Source: an uncultured Eubacteriales bacterium (GTDB taxonomy: Bacteria; Bacillota; Clostridia; Oscillospirales; Acutalibacteraceae). From it: a stretch of 64,000 bases of DNA. A model generated the notes under the pieces. The model saw only the letters and a list, made by a program, of their open reading frames with translations. It had not been told where the DNA came from and did not search any database. Made by a program: the position numbers and the translations under genes. The stretch is taken from positions 248,001 to 312,000 of the forward strand of contig CAKUFK010000001.1 of assembly GCA_934647945.1 (NCBI GenBank). The letters are read 5' to 3'. Below, one piece after another: positions 49,047-58,394 of this stretch (within the stretch, counting starts at the first letter, position 1; every line of letters begins with the position of its first letter).

Positions 49047-50954
49047 TTATGTCCGCCGGCTCTTTTTCCCCCGTCCCGCCGGGGCCTTCCCGTTTTTGGG
49101 CCCTCGGCCATAGACAAAGGCTCCTCGCGAGTGCTCTCCGCCCGCCGGACCGCGGCCGGGTTCGTCCGGGACCAGGCAGCGGGGGCCGTTCCCGATCAAA
49201 TCGGCCCGGCCCGCCCGCCGAAGAGCACGGCGCACCTTATCCCGGTTTTCCGGCCGGAAATACTGGAGCAGCGCCCGCTGCTCAGCCTTTTCCTCCGGGG
49301 TGCGCGGCACATACACCGGTTCCAGGGTGACCGGATCCAGGCCGGTATAAAACATACAGGTGGATAGGGTGCCGGGGGTGGGGTAGAAATCCTGCACCTG
49401 CTCGGGATGCAGCCCCTCCTGTTTAAGAAACAAGGCCAGCTCCACCGCATCCCGCAGGGTGCTGCCCGGGTGGGAGGACATCAGATAGGGCACGAGGTAC
49501 TGCTTTTTCCCCATGCTTTTGGTGAGCTCATAAAACCGTTTCTGAAACCGTTTATAGGTCTCAATAGGCGGTTTGCCCATGTACCTCAACACATGCGCGG
49601 AACAGTGCTCGGGCGCCACCTTGAGCTGGCCGCTGATGTGATGGGCCACCAGCTCCCGGAAAAAGCTTTCGTCCGGGTCGGCCATCAGATAATCGTACCG
49701 GATCCCCGACCGGATGAAGACCTTTTTTATCCCGGGCAGGGCCCGCAAACGGCGGAGCAGGTGAAGGTAATCGCGGTGGTCCGCTTCCATGGCCGGACAG
49801 GGGGCGGGTGCCAGGCACTGCTTGTTTTTGCACAGGCCCCGGGTGAGCTGCCCTTTGCAGGAAGGATGGCGGAAATTGGCCGTAGGACCGCCCACATCGT
49901 GGATATACCCTTTGAAGCCCGGCAGGCGGGTCAAGGCCTCGGCCTCCCGCACCACCGAATCCTCGCTGCGGCAGGTGATCTGCCGCCCCTGATGAAAGGC
50001 CAGGGAACAGAAGTGGCACCCGCCGATGCAGCCCCGGTTGTGAGTGATGGAGAATCGGACCTCCTCGATCCCAGGCACGCCTCCCATCGGAAGGGTGGAC
50101 GGGTGGACGTCCCGCATATACGGCAGCTCGTACACCCGGTCGAATTCCTCGGTGGACAGGGGCGGCATGGGCGGGTTTTGGACGAGCATCCGTTCCCCGT
50201 GACGCTGGATTACGGTTCTTCCACGCACGGCATCCTGCTCCTCCTGCTGGATCCGGCAGGAGACGGCGTACTGCCGTTTGCCCGATGCGGTGGGGGCCGC
50301 GGCCAGCTCGAACCGGGGGCATTCCGCCGCCGGGCGGGGTATATAGTCCTTCACCGGGACGGAGAAACAGGTGCCCCGAATATCGGTCATGGACGAGATG
50401 GGCTCCCCCTCCCGCAGACGGCGGGCGATCTCGGCCGTCTGGGCCTCCCCCATGCCGTACACCAGCAGGTCGGCCCCACTCTCGATGAGGATGGAGGGGC
50501 GCACCCGGTCATCCCAATAATCGTAATGGGCGAAGCGGCGCAGGGACGCTTCCAGGCCGCCGATGATCTGCGGGACATCGGGATAGGCGTCCCTCGCCTG
50601 CCTGCAGTAGACGAGCACCGCCCGGTCGGGCCGCGCGCCCGCACGGCCGCCGGGGGTATAGGCATCGTCGCTGCGTCTGCGTTTGGCGGCAGTATAATGG
50701 GCGACCATGGAATCAATATTCCCCCCGCCGATGAAAAAACCGAGGCGGGGCCGGCCGAAACGGGTGAAATCGGCGGTACTTTCCGGCTGGGACAGCATGC
50801 AGACCCGCAGCCCTTCCGCCTCCAGCACCCGGGAGATGATGGCCGCGCCGAAGCTGGGATGATCGACATAGGCGTCCCCTGTCACCACCACCGCGTCGGG
50901 CGCGTCCCAGCCCCGCTCCCGCATCTCTTCCGTTGTCAAGGGTAAAAACGGCAT
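49047..50954 (-). CDS. YgiQ-family radical SAM protein
   Basis: 635 aa. N-terminal B12-binding-like/UPF0313 region (VVTGDAYVDHPSFG, FIGGGNIDSMVAHYTAAKR). Radical SAM cluster Cys in NRGCIGGCHFCSL (about 302-314), with the conserved KGYIHDVGGPTANFRHPSC, VAPEHCSAHVLRYMGKP and YLVPYLMSSHPG. The C-terminal DFYPTPGTLSTCMFYTGLDP is typical. The reaction is unknown. GGAG precedes ATG 50954. It follows the unknown 188-aa gene at 29 nt and may be co-transcribed from ftsK. Confidence 0.92.
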   Translation of the reverse strand: MPFLPLTTEEMRERGWDAPDAVVVTGDAYVDHPSFGAAIISRVLEAEGLRVCMLSQPESTADFTRFGRPRLGFFIGGGNIDSMVAHYTAAKRRRSDDAYTPGGRAGARPDRAVLVYCRQARDAYPDVPQIIGGLEASLRRFAHYDYWDDRVRPSILIESGADLLVYGMGEAQTAEIARRLREGEPISSMTDIRGTCFSVPVKDYIPRPAAECPRFELAAAPTASGKRQYAVSCRIQQEEQDAVRGRTVIQRHGERMLVQNPPMPPLSTEEFDRVYELPYMRDVHPSTLPMGGVPGIEEVRFSITHNRGCIGGCHFCSLAFHQGRQITCRSEDSVVREAEALTRLPGFKGYIHDVGGPTANFRHPSCKGQLTRGLCKNKQCLAPAPCPAMEADHRDYLHLLRRLRALPGIKKVFIRSGIRYDYLMADPDESFFRELVAHHISGQLKVAPEHCSAHVLRYMGKPPIETYKRFQKRFYELTKSMGKKQYLVPYLMSSHPGSTLRDAVELALFLKQEGLHPEQVQDFYPTPGTLSTCMFYTGLDPVTLEPVYVPRTPEEKAEQRALLQYFRPENRDKVRRALRRAGRADLIGNGPRCLVPDEPGRGPAGGEHSRGAFVYGRGPKNGKAPAGRGKKSRRT

Positions 50955-50983
50955 GGAGTCTCCTTTTCACTTCTCTTCTGATT

Positions 50984-51550
50984 TTAAACGGCCAATACCG
51001 GCCCATTTACCCAGGGCAGTCTGATCTTGCGGGGATGCATCTCCTGCACCGTCATCGGCAGGCCGCCCTCCGGGGCTATGTCGAAAAAGCGGTCTATGCG
51101 TCCGCCAAAATACTCGTTGCGAAGCGCCATCTCCCGCAGCATCGGCAGCAGCGCCTGTATGTGAGAGGCCGGCGTATGGCCATAGATCCATCGAAAATCC
51201 AATTGGTCGGTGGGATCATACGGTGCGAAGGTCAGCATCCAGTACCCCTTTTCCACCGGATACACCAGATTATGCTGAAATAAAAAGATTTCCTCTGCAA
51301 ATATCGTGGCCTGGTCGTCATCCTCCGGATCCGTCCGAAGAATATCCCGGCCAAAGGCTGCGTGAAACAACGCCATGCAGTCGGGATCCCACATCCGATC
51401 CTCATTCCACAGAAAGCGCCAGTCAAGCGGGCTGTCCGGCTTGACCGCCTCCATGTCCTCAAAGGAGGCTGCCTTCCAGTCCGCATCGTCGATGACGGGA
51501 GGGTCCCATTTCTGCGTATATACGCCGTGCAGCTGGATGCCATTTGTCAT
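50984..51550 (-). CDS. Unknown acidic protein coupled to the ftsK operon
   Basis: 188 aa, acidic, soluble, rich in Trp, Asp and Phe. No family is recognised. Runs such as SPLDWRFLWNEDRMWDPD and GYWMLTFAPYDPTDQLDFRW suggest a compact alpha/beta fold. Its ATG overlaps the stop of the 80-aa gene upstream (ATGA), and ygiQ follows after 29 nt. Lack of a signal peptide suggests a cytoplasmic role. A partner or antidote of the 80-aa product is possible but only inferred from coupling. Confidence 0.7.
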   Translation of the reverse strand: MTNGIQLHGVYTQKWDPPVIDDADWKAASFEDMEAVKPDSPLDWRFLWNEDRMWDPDCMALFHAAFGRDILRTDPEDDDQATIFAEEIFLFQHNLVYPVEKGYWMLTFAPYDPTDQLDFRWIYGHTPASHIQALLPMLREMALRNEYFGGRIDRFFDIAPEGGLPMTVQEMHPRKIRLPWVNGPVLAV

Positions 51551-51789
51551 GAAATAGCCAACGTGATGGGATTCAGGTGGCTTGGGTCTCCCACCAGCTT
51601 GATATCGGTTAATTCCTGCAGCGATACGGTCTCTACGAGCCTGAACACCGGTAGCTCCCCATGGCCATGCGGCCAGCGTTTGTCATACAAATACAGGTTT
51701 TTCGAATCGAGCGTCCAATCCTGTCTGTCGGTATGAAGAACCAGCTGTTTTTTCCGTCCGGCTGTTTTGGGGCTTTTCTTATAAAACAT
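51547..51789 (-). CDS. Unknown small basic protein between ftsK and the 188-aa gene
   Basis: 80 aa from ATG 51789. The N-terminus is basic (FYKKSPKTAGRKK), followed by LVLHTDRQDWTLDSKNLYLY and a hydrophobic C-terminus. The ribosome binding site GAGGAGG lies inside the Glu codons at the end of ftsK, whose stop is only 5 nt upstream, so translation follows that of ftsK. No family is recognised. ATG 51843 in the same frame would begin within ftsK and is not preferred. Confidence 0.65.
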   Translation of the reverse strand: MFYKKSPKTAGRKKQLVLHTDRQDWTLDSKNLYLYDKRWPHGHGELPVFRLVETVSLQELTDIKLVGDPSHLNPITLAIS

Positions 51790-51794
51790 CTTTC

Positions 51795-54239
51795 CTACTC
51801 CTCCTCTTCCCCATCCGGCCGGTTCATATTCATTTCCAGCCACTGCTGGCGGGTGATGAGGACCCGCCGGGATTTGCTGCCCTCTCTCGGTCCGACGATC
51901 CCCCGCTCCTCCAGCTCGTCCACCAGCCGGCCGGCCCGGGCATAGCCCAGCCGCAGCCGCCGCTGGAGCAGGGATACCGAGGCCTCTCCCGCCTCGACCA
52001 CCACCTCGATGGCGCGAGGGATCAGCTCGTCCCCGGAATCATCATCGGGCAGCTCATCGCGGGACCCCGCCTTGGATTTGGACTTGCCGACGCCGCTGTT
52101 CTCCGCCTGACGCTCGATCTCCTGCATGATGGCTTCGTCGTATTCGTTGTCCTGGGAGGTCTTGAGGAAGTCGACCACCGACTCCACCTCCCGGTTGCTG
52201 ACAAAGCAGCCCTGCACCCGCATCGGTTTGGGACAGCCTACCGGCATGAAGAGCATATCGCCCTTGCCGAGCAGTTTTTCCGCCCCGCCGGTGTCGAGGA
52301 TGGTCCGGGAATCCACTGCCGACGCCACTGTCAGCGCCAGACGGGACGGGATGTTCGCCTTGATGAGGCCGGTGATGACGTCCACCGACGGGCGCTGGGT
52401 CGCGATGACCAGATGCATCCCGGCCGCCCGGGCCATCTGGGCCAGGCGGATGATCGCATCCTCGACCTCGCTGGCCGCCGCCATCATCAGGTCGGCCAGC
52501 TCATCGATGACGATGAGGATCAGCGGCATGGTCTCTAGGGTTTCGCTGCGGCGGGCCAGCTCGTTATAGGAAGAGAGATCCCGCACGTTGTTTTCCGCAA
52601 AGGTTTTATAGCGGTTTAGCATTTCGGTCACCGCCCATCCGAGCGCCCCGGCCGCCTTGCGCGGATCGGTCACCACCGGAACCAGCAGATGGGGAATCCC
52701 GTTGTAGATACCGAATTCGACCTGCTTCGGGTCGATGAGCACCATCCGCACGTCGCTGGGGCTGGCTCGGTAGAGGACACTCTGGATCATGGAGTTGGTG
52801 CAGACCGATTTACCCGATCCGGTAGTGCCCGCGATGAGCAGGTGAGGCATCTTGGCCAGATCCGCGAGCACGATCTTGCCCGCGATATCCCGGCCGAGGG
52901 CCACGGTCAGCTTGCTCTTGGCGGTGGAAAATTCGGAGGAATCGATCAGCTCCCGCAGACAGACCGCGCCCGCGACGCGGTTGGGCACCTCAATGCCCAC
53001 CGCCGCCTTGTTGGGGATGGGCGCCTCGATGCGCACGCCGGTGGTGGCCAGCCGCAGGGCGATGTCATCCGCAAGGCCGGTGATCCGGCTGATCTTGACC
53101 CCGGCGCTGGGCTGGAGCTCATACCGGGTGACCGTCGGGCCGCGGGAGACGTCGATCACCCGCGTATTCACCCCGAATTCCTTGAGGGTATTGACCAGCA
53201 GATCGGCGGTGCTGTGCTCTTCTGACGCCGCCCGGGACAGGTCTACCCCTTTCGACTCATCCAGCAGGGAAATCGGGGGATATCGGTAGGTATCCGGCTC
53301 GGTGTCCATATAAGCGGGACGCTTTTTCTCCACCTTTTTTTCCGGTTCCCCGCCGCCCGAGGCCTCCTCCGGCGTTTCCAGTCCCTTGACCGGGCCTTTT
53401 TTCGTCAGCAGATCCTCCACGCGGGGAGAGGCCTTTTCCGCATCGGCCATATCCGCCGCCGTCTTTTGGAGCGCAGCCAGCTTGTCCGCCAGCTCGCCGT
53501 CCCCGTCGGGCTCCTCCTCACCATCCAGCGGCACCGACAGCTCGGGATAGCCCTCGCCGAGTTCCACGTCGATGGCCGCGTTCCGGCGGCGGTCGGCCCC
53601 CGCGATCATGGCGTTTTCAATGCTTTCCTTGGTTTTTTTGACCGGCTTCCAGACCGTGCGGAAAAGGGTCAGGATAGTGGTGCCGGTAACCAGCATCACG
53701 AACACGAAAATCAGCAGGCAGAGGATGATCTTCGCGCCGACGTCGGTAAAGAAATATTCCAGCGGATAGCCGAGCAGCACCCCCGCTACCCCTCCGCCGC
53801 GGATGGCGATACCGTCCTTCCATGCCCGGCCGATGGCATCAAAGTAGGAATGTCCCTCGGCGATATCCGCGGTAAAGACGTGGATGGCGCTGCCGAGCAT
53901 CATGAGCAGGAGCAGGCATTGCCACAGCTTGCCCCTCATACTGCCGATGGGCCGTTCCATGGCCGCGATGACCGCGATATACCCCATCAGCACGGGCAAT
54001 ATGTAGGCGCACACCCCAAACAGACCCATCATCAGGTTATGCAGCCACAGCCAGAGGTTGGCGCCCTTGATGAGCGCTAGGCAAAGCACCAGGATCGCGC
54101 CCGCAAAAAGCAGCACCGCCGCCATCTGATGGCGGGCGCTCGCCGCGGCCTCGTTGTCCGGCCGGGCCCGGCTCCCTTTCGGCGCGGCCGGTTTCCGGGA
54201 GGCGGGCTTGCGGGCGGGTGTCTTCTTTCGTTGTGCCAT
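51795..54239 (-). CDS. DNA translocase FtsK/SpoIIIE
   Basis: 814 aa. A basic Ala/Pro/Lys start, four membrane helices (about 38-180), an acidic/Pro linker, the alpha domain, the motor with Walker A GTTGSGKS (about 470-477) and VLIDPKQVEFG, IVIDELADLMM, and the C-terminal gamma DNA-reading winged helix (about 730-795) beginning DELIPRAIEVVVEAGEASVS. It pumps chromosomal DNA through the division or sporulation septum. ATG 54239 has GAGGA 8 nt upstream. It follows tepA, as spoIIIE does in B. subtilis. Confidence 0.94.
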   Translation of the reverse strand: MAQRKKTPARKPASRKPAAPKGSRARPDNEAAASARHQMAAVLLFAGAILVLCLALIKGANLWLWLHNLMMGLFGVCAYILPVLMGYIAVIAAMERPIGSMRGKLWQCLLLLMMLGSAIHVFTADIAEGHSYFDAIGRAWKDGIAIRGGGVAGVLLGYPLEYFFTDVGAKIILCLLIFVFVMLVTGTTILTLFRTVWKPVKKTKESIENAMIAGADRRRNAAIDVELGEGYPELSVPLDGEEEPDGDGELADKLAALQKTAADMADAEKASPRVEDLLTKKGPVKGLETPEEASGGGEPEKKVEKKRPAYMDTEPDTYRYPPISLLDESKGVDLSRAASEEHSTADLLVNTLKEFGVNTRVIDVSRGPTVTRYELQPSAGVKISRITGLADDIALRLATTGVRIEAPIPNKAAVGIEVPNRVAGAVCLRELIDSSEFSTAKSKLTVALGRDIAGKIVLADLAKMPHLLIAGTTGSGKSVCTNSMIQSVLYRASPSDVRMVLIDPKQVEFGIYNGIPHLLVPVVTDPRKAAGALGWAVTEMLNRYKTFAENNVRDLSSYNELARRSETLETMPLILIVIDELADLMMAAASEVEDAIIRLAQMARAAGMHLVIATQRPSVDVITGLIKANIPSRLALTVASAVDSRTILDTGGAEKLLGKGDMLFMPVGCPKPMRVQGCFVSNREVESVVDFLKTSQDNEYDEAIMQEIERQAENSGVGKSKSKAGSRDELPDDDSGDELIPRAIEVVVEAGEASVSLLQRRLRLGYARAGRLVDELEERGIVGPREGSKSRRVLITRQQWLEMNMNRPDGEEEE

Positions 54240-54363
54240 TTCGCGATCCTCTCTTTTCCCATCCATTCTCTTTGGGCCCATACCGGGGGCCCGTATCGCT
54301 CATCGCAAAGAAAGCGGGCCGCCTTGCTACAGCGGGCCGCCGGTGATCCGTATTTATCATATC

Positions 54364-54400
54364 AAAAAAAGCCCCGTTCGGCAACTGCCGGTGAGGCTTT
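54364..54400 (-). terminator. Terminator of tepA
   Basis: On the minus strand a stem GCCTC..GGCA / TGCC..GGGGC (complement of 54371-54397) ends in seven T (complement of 54364-54370). ftsK therefore likely has its own promoter in 54240-54363. Confidence 0.7.
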
Positions 54401-54438
54401 TCGTGATAATTTTTCATGCCGGGCCGCCAATCCCGGAT

Positions 54439-55194
54439 TCATCCGCCCTTCTGTTCCCCTGCCGCTCCCGATTCGTCGATCATCGCATACAGCGCCGCGA
54501 TGGCGTCGGACAGAGAACCGAGGGAATCGATCAGCCCTTCCTTCACCGCATCCTCCCCATCGAGCACACTGCCCACGTCGGTGGCCAGCTCGTCGGTGTT
54601 CATGCAGAGCTCGGTAAAACGGTCGAAGCTCATCCCGGAATTATCGGTGACGAACCGGGTGATCCGTTCCTGCATCCGCTGGAAATAGGTGAAGGCCTGC
54701 GGGACTCCGAGAACCAGGCCATTGATCCGCACGGGATGGATCGTCATGGTGGCGGAGGGAGCGATAAAGGATTTTTTAGCCGCCACGGCAAGAGGGACAC
54801 CGATGGAATGCCCGCCCCCCAGCACCAGGGACACTGTGGGTTTCTTCATCCCGGCGATAAGCTCCGCCAGGGCGAGCCCCGCCTCGATATCCCCACCGAC
54901 GGTGTTGAGCAGGATGAGAAGACCCTCGATCTCCCGGCTCTCCTCGATCGCCACTAGCTGGGGGATCACGTGCTCATATTTGGTGGTCTTGTTTTCACTG
55001 GACAGAGCGTAATGCCCCTCAATCTGCCCGATGATGGTCAGGCAGTGGATGACATGGCGGCCATTGTTGGTGGTCACGGCGCCGTTCTCCACTACGTCCT
55101 TGAGCTGGTCCTGCACGGCGGCGGCCTCTTCCGGAGCCTTGCCCGGCTGCGTGCCTTTGTCACCCGTATCCGGTTTTTGCTGCGTCTGATTCAT
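54439..55194 (-). CDS. tepA: ClpP-fold protease TepA
   Basis: 251 aa. The N-terminus is Gln/Lys/Asp-rich; the Clp-protease-like fold has VIPQLVAIEESREIEG, LNTVGGDIEAGLALAE, the nucleophile Ser in LGGGHSIGVPLAV (about 130) and His in MTIHPVRINGLV. This is the TepA type (translocation-enhancing protein, degrading signal peptides or membrane fragments). A terminator separates it from ftsK. B. subtilis tepA also lies near spoIIIE. Confidence 0.88.
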   Translation of the reverse strand: MNQTQQKPDTGDKGTQPGKAPEEAAAVQDQLKDVVENGAVTTNNGRHVIHCLTIIGQIEGHYALSSENKTTKYEHVIPQLVAIEESREIEGLLILLNTVGGDIEAGLALAELIAGMKKPTVSLVLGGGHSIGVPLAVAAKKSFIAPSATMTIHPVRINGLVLGVPQAFTYFQRMQERITRFVTDNSGMSFDRFTELCMNTDELATDVGSVLDGEDAVKEGLIDSLGSLSDAIAALYAMIDESGAAGEQKGG

Positions 55195-55439
55195 ATTCGA
55201 TCACCTCTGACGGCTAGTGTTCGCCGCCGCCGGGGAAAATATGCATCGCACGCTATGAACAAGGAATCATCCTATCATAACCTCAGAAGACGGACGCCCT
55301 CATAAGAAATAAGGAGCGCCTGCACCGCCGGCGAATGAAGAGGCTGCATCCCGCCGGCGAAGGCTTTTTAAACACAACACCCCGGCCATGGGACAGCGTG
55401 CGCTGCCGGACACGGCCAGGGTGCCTGTCGATCGGGTAT

Positions 55440-55685
55440 TCAGGTATCCAGCAGCCGATACAGCAATGCCGCGTCGTTTTTGGCGACGGTTTCCTGAACC
55501 GAGACGATCTCGGCCTTCAGTTCGCGCGCGCCCAGCGACAGGGAGAGAACATCTCCCGGCTTGACCTCGTAGGACGCCCGGGCCGTTTTGCCGTTGACCA
55601 GTACCCGGCCGGCGTCACAGGCTTCGTTCGCGACCGTCCGACGCTTGATCAGGCGGGACACTTTCAGATATTTGTCGAGCCGCAT
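55440..55685 (-). CDS. rqcP: S4-domain RNA-binding protein RqcP (YabO)
   Basis: 81 aa. S4 domain starting MRLDKYLKVSRLIKRRTVAN with GRVLVNGKTARASYEVKPGD. RqcP assists RqcH in adding alanine tails to stalled nascent chains on 50S subunits. It lies downstream of hup and mazG, as in the B. subtilis yab cluster. A terminator hairpin sits in the gap from hup, so read-through or an internal promoter is needed. The gap 55195-55439 has a 10-nt inverted pair (CACCC..GGCC / GGCC..GGGTG, about 55378-55422) that could terminate rqcP. Confidence 0.93.
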   Translation of the reverse strand: MRLDKYLKVSRLIKRRTVANEACDAGRVLVNGKTARASYEVKPGDVLSLSLGARELKAEIVSVQETVAKNDAALLYRLLDT

Positions 55686-55701
55686 CCGGATCTCTCCTTT
55701 G

Positions 55702-55738
55702 CGAAAAATCACAGGAGCCGCCCTGCGGACGGCTCCTG
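55702..55738 (-). terminator. Terminator or attenuator between hup and rqcP
   Basis: CAGGAGCCG (55712-55720) pairs with CGGCTCCTG (55730-55738); on the minus strand it is followed by GATTTTTC. It lies just upstream of the rqcP start, so it may reduce rather than block read-through. Confidence 0.7.
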
Positions 55739-55767
55739 AGTGAAGGATTCAGCCAATGATGGTAGGA

Positions 55768-56043
55768 TTACTTCGCCACCGCGTCCTTGAAGGACTTGCC
55801 GGCCTTGAAAACAGGCTGCTTGGAAGCCGGGATGACAATGGCTTCCTTGGTGCGGGGATTGCGGCCGGTGCGGGCCTCGCGGTTCCGGACCTCGAAGGTT
55901 CCAAAGCCCACCAGCTGGACTTTGTCACCAGACGAAACGGCCTCGACGACAGACTCCAGAACAGCGGAAACGGCTTTCTCGGCGTCCTTTTTAGACATCC
56001 CGGTTTTCTCGGTCACAGCGGCGATCAGTTCTACTTTGTTCAT
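55768..56043 (-). CDS. hup: DNA-binding protein HU
   Basis: 91 aa, standard HU length. MNKVELIAAVTEKTGMSKKDAE, GFGTFEVRNREARTGRNPRT and IVIPASKQPVFKAGKSFKDAV are canonical. It is the nucleoid architectural protein. GGAGG lies 7 nt before ATG 56043; the longer frame to 56196 runs into mazG and is not real. Coupled in location to mazG (13 nt upstream). Confidence 0.97.
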   Translation of the reverse strand: MNKVELIAAVTEKTGMSKKDAEKAVSAVLESVVEAVSSGDKVQLVGFGTFEVRNREARTGRNPRTKEAIVIPASKQPVFKAGKSFKDAVAK

Positions 56044-56056
56044 GATGAAACCTCCA

Positions 56057-56893
56057 TTACTTTTTATATCCCAGCGGGGTTGATTCCTCGCGCGGATCCA
56101 ATCGTTTGGCCTCGTCCCACAGCGCATCCATCTCTTCGAGCGACGCGGCGGCGAGGTCGATTTCCCGGCTTTTCGCCAACTCCTCCACCCGGGCAAACCG
56201 GCGGATGAACTTATCGGTCGAGGCGGTCAGCGCCTGTTCGGCATCGATATGCAGGAAACGGGAGACGTTGACGGCGGAAAACAGCAGGTCGCCCAGCTCC
56301 TCCTCGACCGCGGCGGGATTCTCCGAAGCCAGCGCCTCTTTGAACTCGGCGGTCTCGCTCTCGAGCGCATCGAGAGCTCCCGAGATTTCCGACCAATCGA
56401 AGCCCACCCGCTTGGCGCGGTTCTGTACCTTGGCTGCCCGCATGAGCGCGGGCAGAGACCGGGGAACCCCGCCGAGCAGCTCGGCCTGGGTCTTGCCGCC
56501 TTTTGTCTGGCGCTTGATCGCGTCCCAGTTCCGCAGCACCTGGCCGGTGCCATCGACTGTAACCTCTCCGAACACATGGGGATGGCGGATCACCAGCTTC
56601 TTACAGATCCCGTCCACGACATCTCCAAAAGTGAAGCCGCCTTTTTCCTCTTCGATGCGGGAATGGAACACCACCTGGAGCAGCACGTCACCGAGCTCTT
56701 CCTTCAGCCCTTCGGTATCCCGCTGCCGGATCGCCTCGAGCGCCTCATGGGTCTCCTCGAGAAAATCGGTGGCGATGCTTTCATGGGTCTGCTCCCGATC
56801 CCAGGGGCAGCCCCCAGGGGAACGCAGCCGTTCCATGATCGCCAGCAGATCCTCGAGCGTGTACCGGTCCTTTGTCTGAAACGAGCCCGCCAT
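56057..56893 (-). CDS. mazG: Nucleoside triphosphate pyrophosphohydrolase MazG
   Basis: 278 aa, two tandem MazG domains. The first has CPWDREQTHESI, EETHEALEAI and EELGDVLLQVVFH; the second has EEELGDLLFSAVNVSRFL. It hydrolyses non-canonical or excess NTPs. ATG 56893 is preceded by GGAGGAGAG. The mazG-hup-rqcP order follows B. subtilis, but the yabP part of that cluster is about 11 kb away here. Confidence 0.93.
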   Translation of the reverse strand: MAGSFQTKDRYTLEDLLAIMERLRSPGGCPWDREQTHESIATDFLEETHEALEAIRQRDTEGLKEELGDVLLQVVFHSRIEEEKGGFTFGDVVDGICKKLVIRHPHVFGEVTVDGTGQVLRNWDAIKRQTKGGKTQAELLGGVPRSLPALMRAAKVQNRAKRVGFDWSEISGALDALESETAEFKEALASENPAAVEEELGDLLFSAVNVSRFLHIDAEQALTASTDKFIRRFARVEELAKSREIDLAAASLEEMDALWDEAKRLDPREESTPLGYKK

Positions 56894-57089
56894 ATACTCT
56901 CCTCCGCATCGGAAGGGCCGCGCAAAAGCCCCATTCATCGGGTGCTTTTGCGGATCATCCCTATCTTACCCTATCTGATTCCCTTTTTCAAGGACTTTGT
57001 GCAATATTTTCTTTGTTCCACGGCCCAAAATGGCATTTTTTTCGCTTTTACCGCATATTTTCCTGGTTAAATTGCCAGTTTCCACCAAT

Positions 57090-58379
57090 TCAACGGGCCT
57101 GGACGGCCCGGACCGCCTCCGCCGCCCTGGCCCTCACCTCATCGATATCGAGGGTGAGGAAGCGGCCGTCCCGGTACAGGATCCGGCCGTCCACCATCGT
57201 CATCCGCACCGCGCCGCCGTTTGCGGCGTACACCAGATTGGAAACGGCGGAATGGCAGGGCGTCATGGAAGGCGTCTCCAGATCCACCAGGACGAGATCC
57301 GCCTGATACCCGGGCACGATATCCCCTGCCGTTTCCCGGCCCTGGGAGAGTGCGCCCGCCCGGGTGGCCATATACAGGGTTTTCGCCGCCGGCAGGGCCA
57401 GCGGATCCCGGTCGATCCCCTTGGCCAGCAGAGACGCCGTCCGCATTTCCTCGAACATATCCAGTGCGTTGTTGCTCGCGGCCGAGTCGGTCCCGATCGC
57501 GGCCGGAATCCCCCATTCGCCCCACTTTTTCACCTGTGCGATCCCGCTGCCCAGCTTCAGGTTGCTTTTGGCGCAGTGGGCGATGGTGGCGTCCCTGGCG
57601 ACGGCAATCAGATCCATATCCAGCTCGGTCAGCCAGACACAGTGCGCCAGGGTGACGGGATTCTCGAGCACGCCGGTATCTTTTAAGAGCTGCGCCGGAG
57701 TTTTCCCATGGCGGGCCACGCATTCAAGCTGTTCCTTGCTCGTTTCAGACAGATGCACCTGCATACGCGCCCCGGTTTCCGCGGCCAGCGCCGCCGCGTC
57801 ATACAGGATATCGGGACGGGTGGTATATTCGGAATGGGGGGCCACATCGATGCGGATACGGCCCTCCCCCGCCCCCTGCATGGAGGACAGGAGTTCCCGG
57901 ATTTCACCGTAGGCGGGCAGATCCCGGAAGGATTTTGCTGGATCGAAACAGCTGATCCCCCGGCCGATGTTGGCTTTGATGCCACAGGCGAGGGCCGCCT
58001 CGGCGATCCGGTCGCAGAAATAATACATATCGGTGAAGGAGGTGGTCCCGGTGGCAATCATCTCCGCCATCCCGAGCAGGCTGCCCCAGTAGACATCCTC
58101 CCCCGTCAGTTTGTCCTCAAAAGGGAAAATGCGCCCTGTCAGCCAGGTATCGAGAGGCAGGTCGTCCCCATACCCCCTCATCAGGGTCATCGCCACATGG
58201 GTATGGGCGTTGACCAGGCCCGGCATGAGAAGGCGGCCGGATCCCTCCACCCGCTCCCCTTCGTCCTGTGCCGGCCTGTCGGGGCCTACATAAGCGATCC
58301 GGGTATCCCGGACCACCACGGTTTGATGCGGCAGGACCGTACCGTCGGCCTTCGCCACCGTTATGTCGTCAAACCACAT
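57090..58379 (-). CDS. mtaD: 5-methylthioadenosine/S-adenosylhomocysteine deaminase (MtaD-like)
   Basis: 429 aa. Zinc/barrel motifs: LMPGLVNAHTHVAMTLMRG (about 52-70), DVAPHSEYTT, MQVHLSET, VTLAHCVWL and GTDSAASNNALDMFEE, in the MtaD/SsnA/TrzA order. It deaminates MTA or SAH to the inosine forms. pnp lies 15 nt upstream, on the same strand; PNP could cleave the inosine products, making a purine salvage operon. The gap 56939-57089 is AT-rich without a clear element. Confidence 0.88.
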   Translation of the reverse strand: MWFDDITVAKADGTVLPHQTVVVRDTRIAYVGPDRPAQDEGERVEGSGRLLMPGLVNAHTHVAMTLMRGYGDDLPLDTWLTGRIFPFEDKLTGEDVYWGSLLGMAEMIATGTTSFTDMYYFCDRIAEAALACGIKANIGRGISCFDPAKSFRDLPAYGEIRELLSSMQGAGEGRIRIDVAPHSEYTTRPDILYDAAALAAETGARMQVHLSETSKEQLECVARHGKTPAQLLKDTGVLENPVTLAHCVWLTELDMDLIAVARDATIAHCAKSNLKLGSGIAQVKKWGEWGIPAAIGTDSAASNNALDMFEEMRTASLLAKGIDRDPLALPAAKTLYMATRAGALSQGRETAGDIVPGYQADLVLVDLETPSMTPCHSAVSNLVYAANGGAVRMTMVDGRILYRDGRFLTLDIDEVRARAAEAVRAVQAR

Positions 58380-58394
58380 CCGCCAATCCCCCTT

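Noticed and set aside
57001..57089. Riboswitch upstream or downstream of the purine salvage genes
   Set aside because: The AT-rich stretch lies downstream of mtaD on the coding strand and shows no purine, SAM or SAH riboswitch core that I can recognise.
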